Shown here one piece after another: positions 17,926 through 26,697 of a stretch of 64,000 nucleotides of DNA (positions within the stretch are counted from its first letter, which is position 1; every line of letters begins with the position of its first letter). The position numbers were made by a program, and so were the translations under genes. The DNA is from Claveliimonas bilis. GTDB lineage: Bacteria; Bacillota; Clostridia; Lachnospirales; Lachnospiraceae. The stretch covers positions 1,488,001 through 1,552,000 of the forward strand of contig NZ_AP027742.1 in assembly GCF_030296775.1 (NCBI RefSeq). The letters are read 5' to 3'. The notes beneath the pieces are model-generated. The model was not told the DNA's origin and did not search any database. It saw nothing but the letters and a program-made list of their open reading frames with translations.

Positions 17926-18667
17926 AAAGAAAGCAAAGCATCCGTATGAGATTGCAAGAATCCATAAAAGGATCTATACAATAGAAGAACTGTGCTACTA
18001 TTTTTGTAATAATCTCTATCTGGTAGATTATACAATCGTAAACCGTCAGCTCTGCGACTGGCTGGAGGAGGAGCTGGAACTGTATGATCTGGCAGATGAG
18101 CTGCGAAGTCAGTTGGAACAGAACGGCCCGGTGGAACAATTCCTTCTGACCGTCTTAAGTCATTCTTCCATTTATTCACCGGCAGAGATTACAAGGATCC
18201 ATAATGTGCTGGAACGTCTGAAAAGCCAGAATGAAGTGGAGAGAGAAAAATATAAGGCGGACAATCTGCTGCAGACAGGAGAGTATGCGTCAGCCATTCT
18301 TGTATATCAGGGGATTGTAAACAAGGAGTGGGACGAGACAGTAGGAAAGGAATTTTACGGACAGGTCTATGGATGTCTGGGTGCGGCTTACGGTCGGATG
18401 CTTCTTTATGAAGAGGCGGCCTCCATGTATGAAAAAGGATTCCGGGTATGTCAGGATACAAAAATGCTGAAAGCTTATCTGTACTGCTGTTACCGCTATT
18501 TGCCGGAAGCGCAGTATGTAAAAATGCTGTCGGCGGAGCCTGTCTACCTGAGCATGGACTCCATTTTAAAGGAAGAGCTTCGCAAGGCAGAGGAGAAGAT
18601 CAATATGGATGTAACAGAAGAAGATTTCCGTCAGTGGAAAAAGGAATACAGGAAAACAGGAAAATAG
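17900..18667 (+). CDS. TPR-like protein of the DUF5716/DUF5717 operon
   Basis: A 255-residue soluble, mostly helical protein. Residues ~115-190 show tetratricopeptide-like helix pairs (ADNLLQTGEYASAILVYQGIV; LGAAYGRMLLYEEAASMYEKGF). The N-terminal part (IYTIEELCYYFCNNLYLVD) is conserved in Lachnospiraceae neighbours of DUF5716. It overlaps the previous gene by 26 bp and has GGAGGAAGCA just before its ATG, so translation is coupled. A strong terminator follows. Likely an adaptor of the Hsp70-like protein; the function is not established. Confidence 0.7.
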   Translation: MGSLILCHRKKAKHPYEIARIHKRIYTIEELCYYFCNNLYLVDYTIVNRQLCDWLEEELELYDLADELRSQLEQNGPVEQFLLTVLSHSSIYSPAEITRIHNVLERLKSQNEVEREKYKADNLLQTGEYASAILVYQGIVNKEWDETVGKEFYGQVYGCLGAAYGRMLLYEEAASMYEKGFRVCQDTKMLKAYLYCCYRYLPEAQYVKMLSAEPVYLSMDSILKEELRKAEEKINMDVTEEDFRQWKKEYRKTGK

Positions 18668-18681
18668 GGATGTTGTTATAG

Positions 18682-18711
18682 AGTGCTTTGCTTGACAAGC
18701 AAAGCACTTTC
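18682..18711 (+). terminator. Rho-independent terminator of the DUF5717-DUF5716-TPR operon
   Basis: Perfect 12-bp stem AGTGCTTTGCTT / AAGCAAAGCACT with a GAC loop, followed by TTTCG. It lies 15 bp after the TPR gene stop. Confidence 0.8.
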
Positions 18712-18800
18712 GTGTTATGATTACAGAGCAATTTAGCGTGGTAGAGTAATCAATTGGTAAATTGATAATATAATAAAGCTGATTGCAGGAGGGTCATATT

Positions 18801-19649
18801 ATGAAAAAAAGATTAGCATTGCTTCTTGCGCTTGCAATGACAGCATCTGCAGTAGTTGCCGGATGCGGCAGCAGTTCCGACAGTAACAGCAGTTCCGACG
18901 AAAATACAGAAAGTCAGGAACAGACAGAAGTAGAATTTAAAGAAAAAGAGGCTGGAGATACTTTTACAGTCGGATTTGATCAGGATTTCCCGCCTATGGG
19001 ATTCGTAGGGGATGATGGTGAGTTCACAGGATTTGACCTGGAGCTTGCGCAGGCTGTCTGTGACAAGCTGGAGCTGGAGTTCGTTGCAGAGCCTATTGCA
19101 TGGGATTCCAAAGACGCTCTTTTAAATTCAGGCGCAATTGACTGTATCTGGAATGGATTTACTATCAATGGAAGAGAAGACGACTATACATGGTCTGATC
19201 CTTACCTTGACAATAAACAGGTCTTTGTTGTGCGCGGAGATTCGGGAATTGAATCAGAAGCCGACCTGGCAGGAAAGATCGTAGATGTTCAGACAGATTC
19301 TTCTGCACAGAAAGCGTTGGAAGATAATCAGGATCTGACTTCTACATTCAGTAATCTGCAGATTGTGCCGGACTATAATACCGGATTTATGGAACTGGAA
19401 TCCGGTGCCGTGGACGCAGTTGCAATGGATATTGTTGTAGCTTCCTATCAGATTGATTCCAGAGATGCGGATTTCAAGATCCTGGATTATGAGATTGCAT
19501 CCGAAGAGTATGGAGTAGGATTTGCCAAAGGAAATGAGGCATTGAGAGATCAGGTACAGCAGGCTCTTAACGAACTGGCGGAAGAGGGAAAAGTTGCAGA
19601 GATCTCTACCAAATGGTTTGGAGAAGATATTACAACAATTGGAAAATAA
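18801..19649 (+). CDS. Amino acid ABC transporter substrate-binding lipoprotein
   Basis: A 282-residue extracellular lipoprotein of the SBP_bac_3 family (polar amino acids such as Gln, Glu, Arg or Cys). It has a lipoprotein signal ending in VVAGC, a Ser-rich linker, then TFTVGFDQDFPPMGFVGDDG and FTGFDLELAQAV typical of the family, and WNGFTINGREDDYTWSDPY. The start at 18801 follows GCAGGAGGGTCATATT. It is the first gene of a three-gene importer operon, separated from the permease by a hairpin that would favour excess binding protein. Exact ligand not determinable here. Confidence 0.9.
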   Translation: MKKRLALLLALAMTASAVVAGCGSSSDSNSSSDENTESQEQTEVEFKEKEAGDTFTVGFDQDFPPMGFVGDDGEFTGFDLELAQAVCDKLELEFVAEPIAWDSKDALLNSGAIDCIWNGFTINGREDDYTWSDPYLDNKQVFVVRGDSGIESEADLAGKIVDVQTDSSAQKALEDNQDLTSTFSNLQIVPDYNTGFMELESGAVDAVAMDIVVASYQIDSRDADFKILDYEIASEEYGVGFAKGNEALRDQVQQALNELAEEGKVAEISTKWFGEDITTIGK

Positions 19650-19663
19650 GTTAAAAAGAAAAA

Positions 19664-19690
19664 GGGCTGTCCTTTGGGCGGCCCGTTTTT
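19664..19690 (+). terminator. Intercistronic terminator/attenuator between binding protein and permease
   Basis: Stem GGGCTGTCC / GGGCGGCCC (9 bp with G-T pairs, TTT loop) followed by GTTTTT, 15 bp after the binding-protein stop. Partial termination here would give more binding protein than permease, a common design. Confidence 0.75.
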
Positions 19691-19709
19691 AGCGGAGAGG
19701 AGTTAAGTT

Positions 19710-20360
19710 ATGGCTATTTCAGTCATGTTGAGTCAGTTGATGGAGGGAATGGTATGGTCGCTTGCCATTTTTGTGATCACCCTTATCTTTTCCCTTCCGG
19801 TGGGACTTCTTGTATCCTTTGGAAGAATGTCCAAAAATATCGTTATTCGTTCGGTCTTTAAACTTTATATCTCGATTATGAGAGGAACGCCCCTTATGCT
19901 GCAGCTTATGGTAATCTTTTTTGGGCCTTATTACATATTCGGTATTCCAAATTCACCAAGCTGGAAGACGATCGCATGTATGGTGGGATTTGTTTTGAAC
20001 TATGCGGCTTATTTTGCGGAGATTTACCGGGGCGGCATAGAGGCAATGCCCCGCGGACAGTACGAGGCTGCACAGATCCTGGGATATACGAAAGCACAGA
20101 CATTTGTGCGGATCATCCTTCCACAGGTGATCAAAACCGTGCTGCCGTCCATTACGAATGAAACTATCACGCTTGTAAAGGATACTTCTCTTGCATTTAC
20201 CATCGGTATTGTGGAAATGTTTACAAAAGCCAAGGCTCTGGCGGCATCACAGACAAATATGCTGCCCTTTGTATTTGCGGGAATATTCTACTATGTATTG
20301 AATCTTATTGTGGCATTTTTGATGGAACGTCTGGAAAAGAAACTGAACTATTATCGCTAG
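19710..20360 (+). CDS. Amino acid ABC transporter permease (HisM/GlnP family)
   Basis: A 216-residue membrane protein with about five helices. The family signature is clear: MRGTPLMLQLMVIFFG near residue 53, and the EAA loop GQYEAAQILGYTKAQTFVRIILPQ near residue 120. It would homodimerise and work with the ATPase starting 22 bp downstream and the lipoprotein upstream. Start preceded by AGCGGAGAGGAGTTAAGTT. Confidence 0.9.
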   Translation: MAISVMLSQLMEGMVWSLAIFVITLIFSLPVGLLVSFGRMSKNIVIRSVFKLYISIMRGTPLMLQLMVIFFGPYYIFGIPNSPSWKTIACMVGFVLNYAAYFAEIYRGGIEAMPRGQYEAAQILGYTKAQTFVRIILPQVIKTVLPSITNETITLVKDTSLAFTIGIVEMFTKAKALAASQTNMLPFVFAGIFYYVLNLIVAFLMERLEKKLNYYR

Positions 20361-20382
20361 GAACCAGGAAGGAGAAAAGAGT

Positions 20383-21072
20383 ATGAGTCTGTTGGAAATG
20401 AAAAATATAAAGAAAAGCTTTGACGGACAGGTTGTGTTAAAAGACATTTCCCTTTCTGTGGAAAAGGGCGAGGTACTGGGGATCATCGGACCTTCGGGAT
20501 CCGGGAAATCCACCCTTCTTCGATGTGCTACCGGGCTGGAGAAGCAGGATTTCGGTGAGATCAAGTACGAAGGTACTTTTGGCCTGGTTTTCCAGAACTT
20601 CAATCTGTTTCCTCACTATTCCGTGATGAAAAATATTACGGATGCGCCTATTAAGGTGCAGAAGAGAAAAAAGGAGGAAGTCTATGAAGAGGCGAGGGAG
20701 CTTCTTCGCAAAATGGGGCTGGAGGACAAGGAGAAGGCATATCCGTTCCAGCTCTCCGGAGGACAGCAGCAGCGTATCTCCATAGCAAGGGCTCTTGCCA
20801 TGAAACCGGATATTCTCTTTTTTGATGAACCTACATCCGCTCTCGATCCGGAGCTGACGGGGGAAATACTGAAAGTTATCAGGGATCTTGCTGCCGAGCA
20901 TATGACAATGGTTATTGTGACACATGAAATGAACTTTGCAAAAAATGTTGCAGACAAGATTATTTTTATGGATCAGGGCATTATTGCGGAAGAAGGGACT
21001 CCGGAAGAAGTTTTTGGTTCTTCTAACAAAAGAATGCAGGAATTTCTTGGAAAATTAGGTGATAACTTATAA
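20383..21072 (+). CDS. Amino acid ABC transporter ATP-binding protein (GlnQ-type)
   Basis: A 229-residue ATPase with Walker A GPSGSGKST, Q-loop VFQNFNLFPHY, signature LSGGQQQRISIARALA, Walker B ILFFDEPTSALDPE and H-loop VIVTHEMNFAKN. It is about ten residues shorter than typical GlnQ because the segment between Walker A and the Q-loop is compact (EKQDFGEIKYEGTFGLVF). Third gene of the importer operon; start after AGGAAGGAGAAAAGAGT. Confidence 0.9.
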   Translation: MSLLEMKNIKKSFDGQVVLKDISLSVEKGEVLGIIGPSGSGKSTLLRCATGLEKQDFGEIKYEGTFGLVFQNFNLFPHYSVMKNITDAPIKVQKRKKEEVYEEARELLRKMGLEDKEKAYPFQLSGGQQQRISIARALAMKPDILFFDEPTSALDPELTGEILKVIRDLAAEHMTMVIVTHEMNFAKNVADKIIFMDQGIIAEEGTPEEVFGSSNKRMQEFLGKLGDNL

Positions 21073-21133
21073 ATAACGGATGAGTTATAAGAAAAAGTAA
21101 TAAGTGGGTTGAAAAATAAATAATAAATAAGAC

Positions 21134-21182
21134 ATAATACAAGGCAGGAGGGAATATTGCTTTTCCTTCTGCCTTGTATTAT
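21134..21182. terminator. Long inverted repeat after the amino acid ABC operon
   Basis: Arms ATAATACAAGGCAG and CTGCCTTGTATTAT with an inner AGG/CCT pairing and a short A/T-rich loop. Located between the ABC ATPase stop and purC, it is symmetrical enough to terminate in either direction. A second small hairpin (21210-21230, arms GCTGCGG and CCGCGGC) lies just upstream of the purC ribosome binding site. Confidence 0.6.
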
Positions 21183-21259
21183 ACTTATACGTGCAAATGC
21201 TGACAGAAAGCTGCGGCTTATGTCCGCGGCGAAAAAAATAGAAAAGGATGGGTGTTCAT

Positions 21260-21967
21260 ATGCAGAAATTAGAACAATTGTATGAAGGAAAAGCCAAAAA
21301 AGTATTTAAGACGGATGATCCGGACATTGTAATTGTGGATTACAAAGACGATGCAACTGCTTTTAACGGCGAGAAAAAGGGAACGATTGTCGGAAAAGGT
21401 GTGATCAACAACCGTATGACAAACTATATTTTCCAGGTTCTGGAAAAAGAAGGCGTTCCGACCCATTTTGTAGAAGAGTTAAGTGACAGAGAGACAGCGG
21501 TAAAGAAAGTGGAGATCGTACCACTTGAGGTAATTGTCCGCAATGTTGCTGCAGGAAGTTTTTCCAAGAGACTGGGTATTGAAGAAGGAAGCGCACTGCT
21601 GGCACCTACTCTGGAGTTCAGCTATAAAGATGATGATCTGGGTGATCCTTTGATCAATGATTATATGGCGATCGCTATCGGTGCTTCCACAAGAGAAGAG
21701 ATTGACAAAATTACAAAATATACTTTTAAAGTAAATGAAGTACTGAAGAAATTCTTTGCAGATGCAGGGATCGAACTGATCGACTTTAAAATCGAATTTG
21801 GAAGATACCACGGCGAGGTGATTCTGGCAGATGAGATTTCACCGGATACATGTCGTCTGTGGGATATCAAGACACATGAAAAACTGGACAAAGACCGTTT
21901 CCGCCGGGACATGGGAAATGTAGAAGATGCATATCAGGAAGTATTCCGCAGAATTGGCATTAAATAG
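21260..21967 (+). CDS. purC: Phosphoribosylaminoimidazole-succinocarboxamide synthase
   Basis: A 235-residue SAICAR synthetase, which ligates aspartate to CAIR using ATP in purine synthesis. [16 protein letters not shown] is the family N-terminus. [37 protein letters not shown] and [12 protein letters not shown] are the conserved substrate and nucleotide motifs. The ATG at 21260 is preferred to 21248 because AAAGGATGGG is correctly spaced from it and it matches the family start. First gene of purC-purF-purB. Confidence 0.95.
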   Translation: MQKLEQLYEGKAKKVFKTDDPDIVIVDYKDDATAFNGEKKGTIVGKGVINNRMTNYIFQVLEKEGVPTHFVEELSDRETAVKKVEIVPLEVIVRNVAAGSFSKRLGIEEGSALLAPTLEFSYKDDDLGDPLINDYMAIAIGASTREEIDKITKYTFKVNEVLKKFFADAGIELIDFKIEFGRYHGEVILADEISPDTCRLWDIKTHEKLDKDRFRRDMGNVEDAYQEVFRRIGIK

Positions 21968-21984
21968 GGAGCAGGAAAGAATTC

Positions 21985-23412
21985 ATGAATGACTTTGAAA
22001 AAGTAACAACAGGCCTGGGTGAAGAGTGCGGTGTGTTTGGAGCCTATGATATGGATGGGGGCGATGTAGCCCCCACTGTATATTATGGGCTTTTTGCATT
22101 GCAGCACAGAGGGCAGGAAAGCTGCGGAATTGCTGTGACAGACACATATGGAGAGAGAAAGGTACAGTCGAAAAAGGGCCTCGGACTTGTAAATGAAGTG
22201 TTTGACAGCGAAACCCTCCACAGCTTAAAAGGAAATCTTGGTGTGGGACATGTACGCTATTCTACGGCGGGAGGTTCCAGGGCAGAAAATGCAATGCCGC
22301 TTGTTATCAATTACGTGAAAGGTATTTTGGCGATCGCGCACAATGGTAATCTGACAAATGCGATAGAACTTCGGCGGGAGCTTGAGTTGACAGGAGCAAT
22401 TTTTCAGACGACAATTGACTCCGAGGTAATTGCCTATCACATTGCGAGGGAGCGGTTAAAGACATCTTCGGCAGAAGAAGCGGTAAAGAATGCTATGAAG
22501 AAGATTGAGGGAGCATACGCTCTTGTAGTGACCTCGCCCAGGAAGATGATCGGAGCAAGAGATCCCTTTGGTCTGAAACCTCTTTGTCTTGGGAAAAGAG
22601 ATAATACCTATATTTTTGCTTCGGAGAGCTGCGCTCTTGCGGCAGTGGGAGCAGAGTTTGTAAGAGACGTTCTTCCGGGAGAGATTGTGAGCATTACAAA
22701 GCACGGTATCGACTCGGATATGAGTATGGCAATTGCACCGGAAAAACAGGCCAGATGTATTTTTGAATATATTTATTTTGCCAGAACGGACAGTACGATT
22801 GACGGGGTAAATGTTTACCATTCCCGTCTTACTGCCGGAAAAGCGCTGGCAGAATCCTATCCGGTAGAAGCAGATCTTGTGGTAGGTGTTCCGGATTCAG
22901 GGCTTGTTGCAGCAAAAGGATATTCAGAACAGTCGGGAATCCCTTATGGAATGGCTTTCCACAAAAACAGCTATGTGGGCAGAACATTTATCAAACCGAA
23001 GCAAAGTGAAAGGGAATCCAGTGTCAAGATCAAACTGAATGTGATCGAAGAAGTTGTCCGCGGAAAACGTATTGTCATGGTGGACGATTCGATCGTGCGG
23101 GGAACTACCTGTGCGAATATTATCCGTATGCTGAAAAAGGCAGGAGCGACAGAGGTTCATGTCAGGATCAGTTCGCCTCCGTTTTTGTATCCCTGCTATT
23201 TTGGAACGGATGTACCGTCCAATGAACAGCTCATTGCCCATTCGCACACAACGGAGCAGATCCGTGAAATGATAGGAGCAGATTCGCTTGGTTATATGGA
23301 GATAGAGAAATTAAAAGATATGGTCGGGGAGCTGTCCTATTGTGACGCATGTTTTACCGGGAAATATCCGATGAAGGTGCCGGGAAGAGATATCTCCCAG
23401 GCTTTTGAATAA
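21985..23412 (+). CDS. purF: Amidophosphoribosyltransferase
   Basis: A 475-residue PurF of the B. subtilis type, catalysing the first committed step of purine synthesis (PRPP plus glutamine to phosphoribosylamine). An 11-residue propeptide precedes the catalytic Cys (GLGEECGVFGAYD). The glutaminase domain has LQHRGQESCGI and HNGNL. The PRPP site is VMVDDSIVRGTT. Cysteines in ARCIFEY, YPCYFGTD and SYCDACF match the structural 4Fe-4S cluster ligands of the Bacillus enzyme, making it oxygen-sensitive. It lies 17 bp after purC. Confidence 0.96.
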   Translation: MNDFEKVTTGLGEECGVFGAYDMDGGDVAPTVYYGLFALQHRGQESCGIAVTDTYGERKVQSKKGLGLVNEVFDSETLHSLKGNLGVGHVRYSTAGGSRAENAMPLVINYVKGILAIAHNGNLTNAIELRRELELTGAIFQTTIDSEVIAYHIARERLKTSSAEEAVKNAMKKIEGAYALVVTSPRKMIGARDPFGLKPLCLGKRDNTYIFASESCALAAVGAEFVRDVLPGEIVSITKHGIDSDMSMAIAPEKQARCIFEYIYFARTDSTIDGVNVYHSRLTAGKALAESYPVEADLVVGVPDSGLVAAKGYSEQSGIPYGMAFHKNSYVGRTFIKPKQSERESSVKIKLNVIEEVVRGKRIVMVDDSIVRGTTCANIIRMLKKAGATEVHVRISSPPFLYPCYFGTDVPSNEQLIAHSHTTEQIREMIGADSLGYMEIEKLKDMVGELSYCDACFTGKYPMKVPGRDISQAFE

Positions 23413-23439
23413 AACTCAAAAGAGAAAGGAAAAACCGAT

Positions 23440-24873
23440 ATGAGTCATGACAGATATGTAAGTCCGCTGTCAGAGCGTTATGCCAGCAGCGAAATGCAGT
23501 ATATTTTTTCACCTGATATGAAATTCCGTACTTGGAGAAAGCTTTGGATCGCACTTGCAGAGACGGAAAAAGAGCTGGGGCTTCCTATTACAGAGGAACA
23601 GATTGAAGAACTGAAAGCCCATGCAGATGATATCAATTATGAAGTGGCAAAAGAACGGGAAAAGATCGTTCGTCACGATGTAATGTCCCATGTATATGCC
23701 TATGGACAGCAGTGCCCGAAAGCAAAAGGGATTATCCATCTGGGAGCTACCTCCTGCTATGTGGGGGATAATACGGATATGATCATTATGTCCGAAGCTC
23801 TGAAATTAGTCCGCACAAAACTCATCAATGTTATTGCGGAGCTGGCGGATTTTGCAAAAAGCAACAAAGATCTTCCGACCCTGGCGTTTACCCACTTCCA
23901 GCCGGCACAGCCGACTACAGTGGGGAAGAGAGCAACGCTTTGGATGCAGGAATTTCTTATGGACCTGGAGGATCTGGAGTATGTGCTTGGAAGTCTGAAA
24001 CTTCTGGGATCCAAAGGAACTACCGGAACGCAGGCAAGTTTCCTGGAATTGTTTGATGGAGATCAGGAAACGATCGATAAAATTGATCCCATGATTGCAA
24101 AGAAAATGGGATTTAAGGAGTGCTATCCGGTATCCGGGCAGACTTACTCCAGAAAAGTGGATACAAGAGTGCTGAATGTCCTTGCGGGAATTGCAGCAAG
24201 TGCGCATAAGTTCTCCAACGATATCCGTCTTCTGCAGCATCTGAAAGAGGTAGAGGAGCCGTTTGAAAAGACACAGATCGGTTCTTCCGCCATGGCTTAC
24301 AAGAGAAATCCTATGAGAAGCGAAAGAATTGCTTCCCTTTCCAGATATGTAATGATAGATGCACTGAATCCGGCAATTACTTCCGCTACACAGTGGTTTG
24401 AGAGAACGCTGGATGATTCTGCAAACAAGCGGCTGAGTATTCCGGAAGGATTCCTGGCAATAGACGGCATTTTGGATCTTTGCCTGAATGTAGTGGATGG
24501 ACTGGTAGTTTACCCGAAAGTTATTGAAAAGAGACTGATGTCAGAGCTTCCGTTTATGGCTACAGAAAATATTATGATGGATGCAGTAAAAGCAGGCGGA
24601 GACCGTCAGGAGCTGCATGAAAGGATCCGTGAGCTTTCTATGGAAGCGGGACGCAATGTAAAAGAAAAAGGACTGGACAATAATCTGCTGGAACTGATCG
24701 CAGCGGATCCAGCCTTTGGATTAAGTATCGAAGAACTGAAGGAAACGATGGATCCGTCAAAATACACAGGACGGGCTGCTTATCAGGTGGATCATTTCCT
24801 GGCAGAAGTCGTGGCCCCGGTTCTGGAGAAAAACAAGGACATTCTGGGAGTAAAAGCAGAGATTAATGTCTAA
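23440..24873 (+). CDS. purB: Adenylosuccinate lyase
   Basis: A 477-residue fumarase/aspartase superfamily enzyme that acts twice in purine synthesis (SAICAR to AICAR; adenylosuccinate to AMP). Motifs include HLGATSCYVGDN, TLAFTHFQPAQPTTVGKR, and the signature loop GSSAMAYKRNPMRSERI (Ala where many members have Pro). It sits 27 bp after purF and ends the purine operon. Confidence 0.95.
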   Translation: MSHDRYVSPLSERYASSEMQYIFSPDMKFRTWRKLWIALAETEKELGLPITEEQIEELKAHADDINYEVAKEREKIVRHDVMSHVYAYGQQCPKAKGIIHLGATSCYVGDNTDMIIMSEALKLVRTKLINVIAELADFAKSNKDLPTLAFTHFQPAQPTTVGKRATLWMQEFLMDLEDLEYVLGSLKLLGSKGTTGTQASFLELFDGDQETIDKIDPMIAKKMGFKECYPVSGQTYSRKVDTRVLNVLAGIAASAHKFSNDIRLLQHLKEVEEPFEKTQIGSSAMAYKRNPMRSERIASLSRYVMIDALNPAITSATQWFERTLDDSANKRLSIPEGFLAIDGILDLCLNVVDGLVVYPKVIEKRLMSELPFMATENIMMDAVKAGGDRQELHERIRELSMEAGRNVKEKGLDNNLLELIAADPAFGLSIEELKETMDPSKYTGRAAYQVDHFLAEVVAPVLEKNKDILGVKAEINV

Positions 24874-24896
24874 GCAGCGGCGTTTTTAGAAAGAAA

Positions 24897-24939
24897 GCGT
24901 CGGTGTACAAGGAGCGTGTTGCCCCTTGCACACCGACGC
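24897..24939 (+). terminator. Terminator of the purC-purF-purB operon
   Basis: Long hairpin with arms GCGTCGGTGT-ACAAGG and CCTTGC-ACACCGACGC, followed by TATCTTTTG. It starts 23 bp after the purB stop. Confidence 0.75.
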
Positions 24940-24984
24940 TATCTTTTGATCAGGAAATAAAGAGCGAAAATATAGAGATATTGC

Positions 24985-25013
24985 TTGCAACAGTTACCTG
25001 CTTCCCATATAAT
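24985..25013 (+). promoter_or_regulatory. Sigma-A-type promoter for fchA-folD
   Basis: TTGCAA (24985-24990), 17-bp spacer, TATAAT (25008-25013), 43 bp upstream of the fchA ATG. Confidence 0.65.
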
Positions 25014-25056
25014 TGTGGAATGACCCAATAGGAAATGACTAAGGAGGAAACGACAG

Positions 25057-25683
25057 ATGATGCTGGAAAAGAAAACAACGGAATTTCTGGAAGAACTCTC
25101 CTCGGCGGCCCCGGTGCCGGGCGGTGGAGGCGCATCGGCGGCTGTGGGAGCTTTTGCAGCAGCCCTGGGGCTGATGGTGGCGAATCTGACAATAGGGAAG
25201 AAAAAATACAAAGACGTAGAAAATCAGATGGAAGAGTCAAAAAAAAGCCTGGAATTTCTTAAAGAAAAACTAATCAGGCTGACAGATCAGGATGCCGAAG
25301 CCTTCGTTCCCCTGGCAGAAGCGTACCGCCTGCCCAAAGAAACGGAAGAAGAAAAGAAATATAAGGAACAGATTATGGAGGAAGCGCTCTATCAGGCGGC
25401 TATTGTGCCGCTGCAGATCATGGAAACAATCCATCTGGCAATGGAGGAATTGGAGCTGCTTGGAAAGAAGGGCAATCTGCTGGCAGTCAGTGATGCCGGG
25501 ACGGGAGTCCTGTTTGCGCAGGCAGCTATGGAGGGAGCGGCGTTTACCGTATTTATCAATACAAAGCTTATGAAGGATAAAGAAAGGGCAGAGGATCTGA
25601 ATGCCCGTGCAAACACATTGATCGCGGAAGGACGCAGTATAAAAGAAGATGTGTACCGGGAGGTTATGAAGAATATCAAATAG
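25057..25683 (+). CDS. fchA: Methenyltetrahydrofolate cyclohydrolase / formiminotransferase-cyclodeaminase family
   Basis: A 208-residue helical protein of the FTCD_C/FchA family. The signature SAAPVPGGGGASAAVGAFAAALG near residues 18-40 is diagnostic, and the length fits the stand-alone clostridial cyclohydrolase, which interconverts methenyl-THF and 10-formyl-THF. The next gene is folD, and both belong to the C1-folate branch that meets glycine metabolism. Start after AAGGAGGAAACGACAG; two ATGs in tandem. Confidence 0.85.
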   Translation: MMLEKKTTEFLEELSSAAPVPGGGGASAAVGAFAAALGLMVANLTIGKKKYKDVENQMEESKKSLEFLKEKLIRLTDQDAEAFVPLAEAYRLPKETEEEKKYKEQIMEEALYQAAIVPLQIMETIHLAMEELELLGKKGNLLAVSDAGTGVLFAQAAMEGAAFTVFINTKLMKDKERAEDLNARANTLIAEGRSIKEDVYREVMKNIK

Positions 25684-25726
25684 TGCCGGCATAGACCGGA
25701 GCTGAAAGCGGAAAGGAGAAAACATC

Positions 25727-26590
25727 ATGGGAACTGTCATGAAAGGGGCAGAGGTAGCAAAAGAAATGAAAGAAACGCTGATCCGGGAAGCGAACGAGCT
25801 GAAAGAAAAAGGGATTGATCCCTGCCTGGCTATCATACGCGTTGGGGCCAGAAGCGCTGATCTGTCTTATGAAAGAGGCGCGAAAAAAAGAATGGAGCTT
25901 GCGGGCATTGCGTGCAAAGTTGTAGAGTTGTCTGAGGATATTACTCAGGAAGAATTTGAAGAGGAATTTCAAAAGGTGAATCAGGATCCGGAAGTGCATG
26001 GTATCCTTTTATTTCGACCTCTTCCGAAACATTTGAATGAGGAGAAGATCAAAAATATCATTCATCCTTTTAAGGATGTGGATTGTATGAGTCCGGTAAA
26101 TCTTGCAAAAGTATTCTCGGGGGATGACAGCGGATTTGCACCCTGTACGCCGGAAGCGGTAATAAAGATGCTGGAACATTACGGTATTTCTCTTTGTGGG
26201 AAGAAGGTGACAGTTGTGGGAAGGAGTATGGTCGTAGGAAGACCGCTTTCTATGCTGCTCCTTAAGCGTCATGCTACCATTACGATCTGCCACACGCGTA
26301 CAAAAGATCTGGAGAAGGTTTGCCGGGAGGCGGATATCCTCATAGCGGCAGCAGGGAAACCGCGGATGATCACAGGGGATATGGCAAAGGAAAATGCCGT
26401 GATCGTAGATGTGGGGATCAACGTAGACGAAGAGGGAAGAATGTGCGGAGATGTGGATTTTGAGTCTCTTGCAGAGAAAGCCGCCTTTATCACTCCGGTA
26501 CCGGGGGGAGTGGGAGGCGTGACGACCTCTATACTGGCGGCCCATGTGCTTCGGGGGGCAAAGTATTTAAATGGGATTTCAAAAGAATAA
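25727..26590 (+). CDS. folD: Bifunctional methylenetetrahydrofolate dehydrogenase / methenyl-THF cyclohydrolase
   Basis: A 287-residue FolD, converting methylene-THF to methenyl-THF with NAD(P)+ and then to formyl-THF. The catalytic Tyr and Lys lie in SYERGAKKRMELAG. KDVDCMSPVN, FAPCTPEAVIKML, VVGRSMVVGRPLSMLL (nucleotide site) and TPVPGGVGGVTTS are all intact. It follows fchA by 43 bp with AAAGGAGAAAACATC before the ATG. Confidence 0.95.
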   Translation: MGTVMKGAEVAKEMKETLIREANELKEKGIDPCLAIIRVGARSADLSYERGAKKRMELAGIACKVVELSEDITQEEFEEEFQKVNQDPEVHGILLFRPLPKHLNEEKIKNIIHPFKDVDCMSPVNLAKVFSGDDSGFAPCTPEAVIKMLEHYGISLCGKKVTVVGRSMVVGRPLSMLLLKRHATITICHTRTKDLEKVCREADILIAAAGKPRMITGDMAKENAVIVDVGINVDEEGRMCGDVDFESLAEKAAFITPVPGGVGGVTTSILAAHVLRGAKYLNGISKE

Positions 26591-26608
26591 AATGTTTAAG
26601 GCTGGATA

Positions 26609-26637
26609 TTGCACTTGTCCTACAAAAGTGATAAGAT
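26609..26637 (+). promoter_or_regulatory. Promoter for the AgcS symporter gene
   Basis: TTGCAC (26609-26614), 17-bp spacer, TAAGAT (26632-26637). Downstream, before the ribosome binding site, is an inverted repeat TTCGATA...TATCGAA that could be an operator or leader hairpin. Confidence 0.5.
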
Positions 26638-26697
26638 AATTTTCGATAGATTGTTATTTATTTATCGAAGTTATCTATAGGAGAAGGAGGGTGTGTT

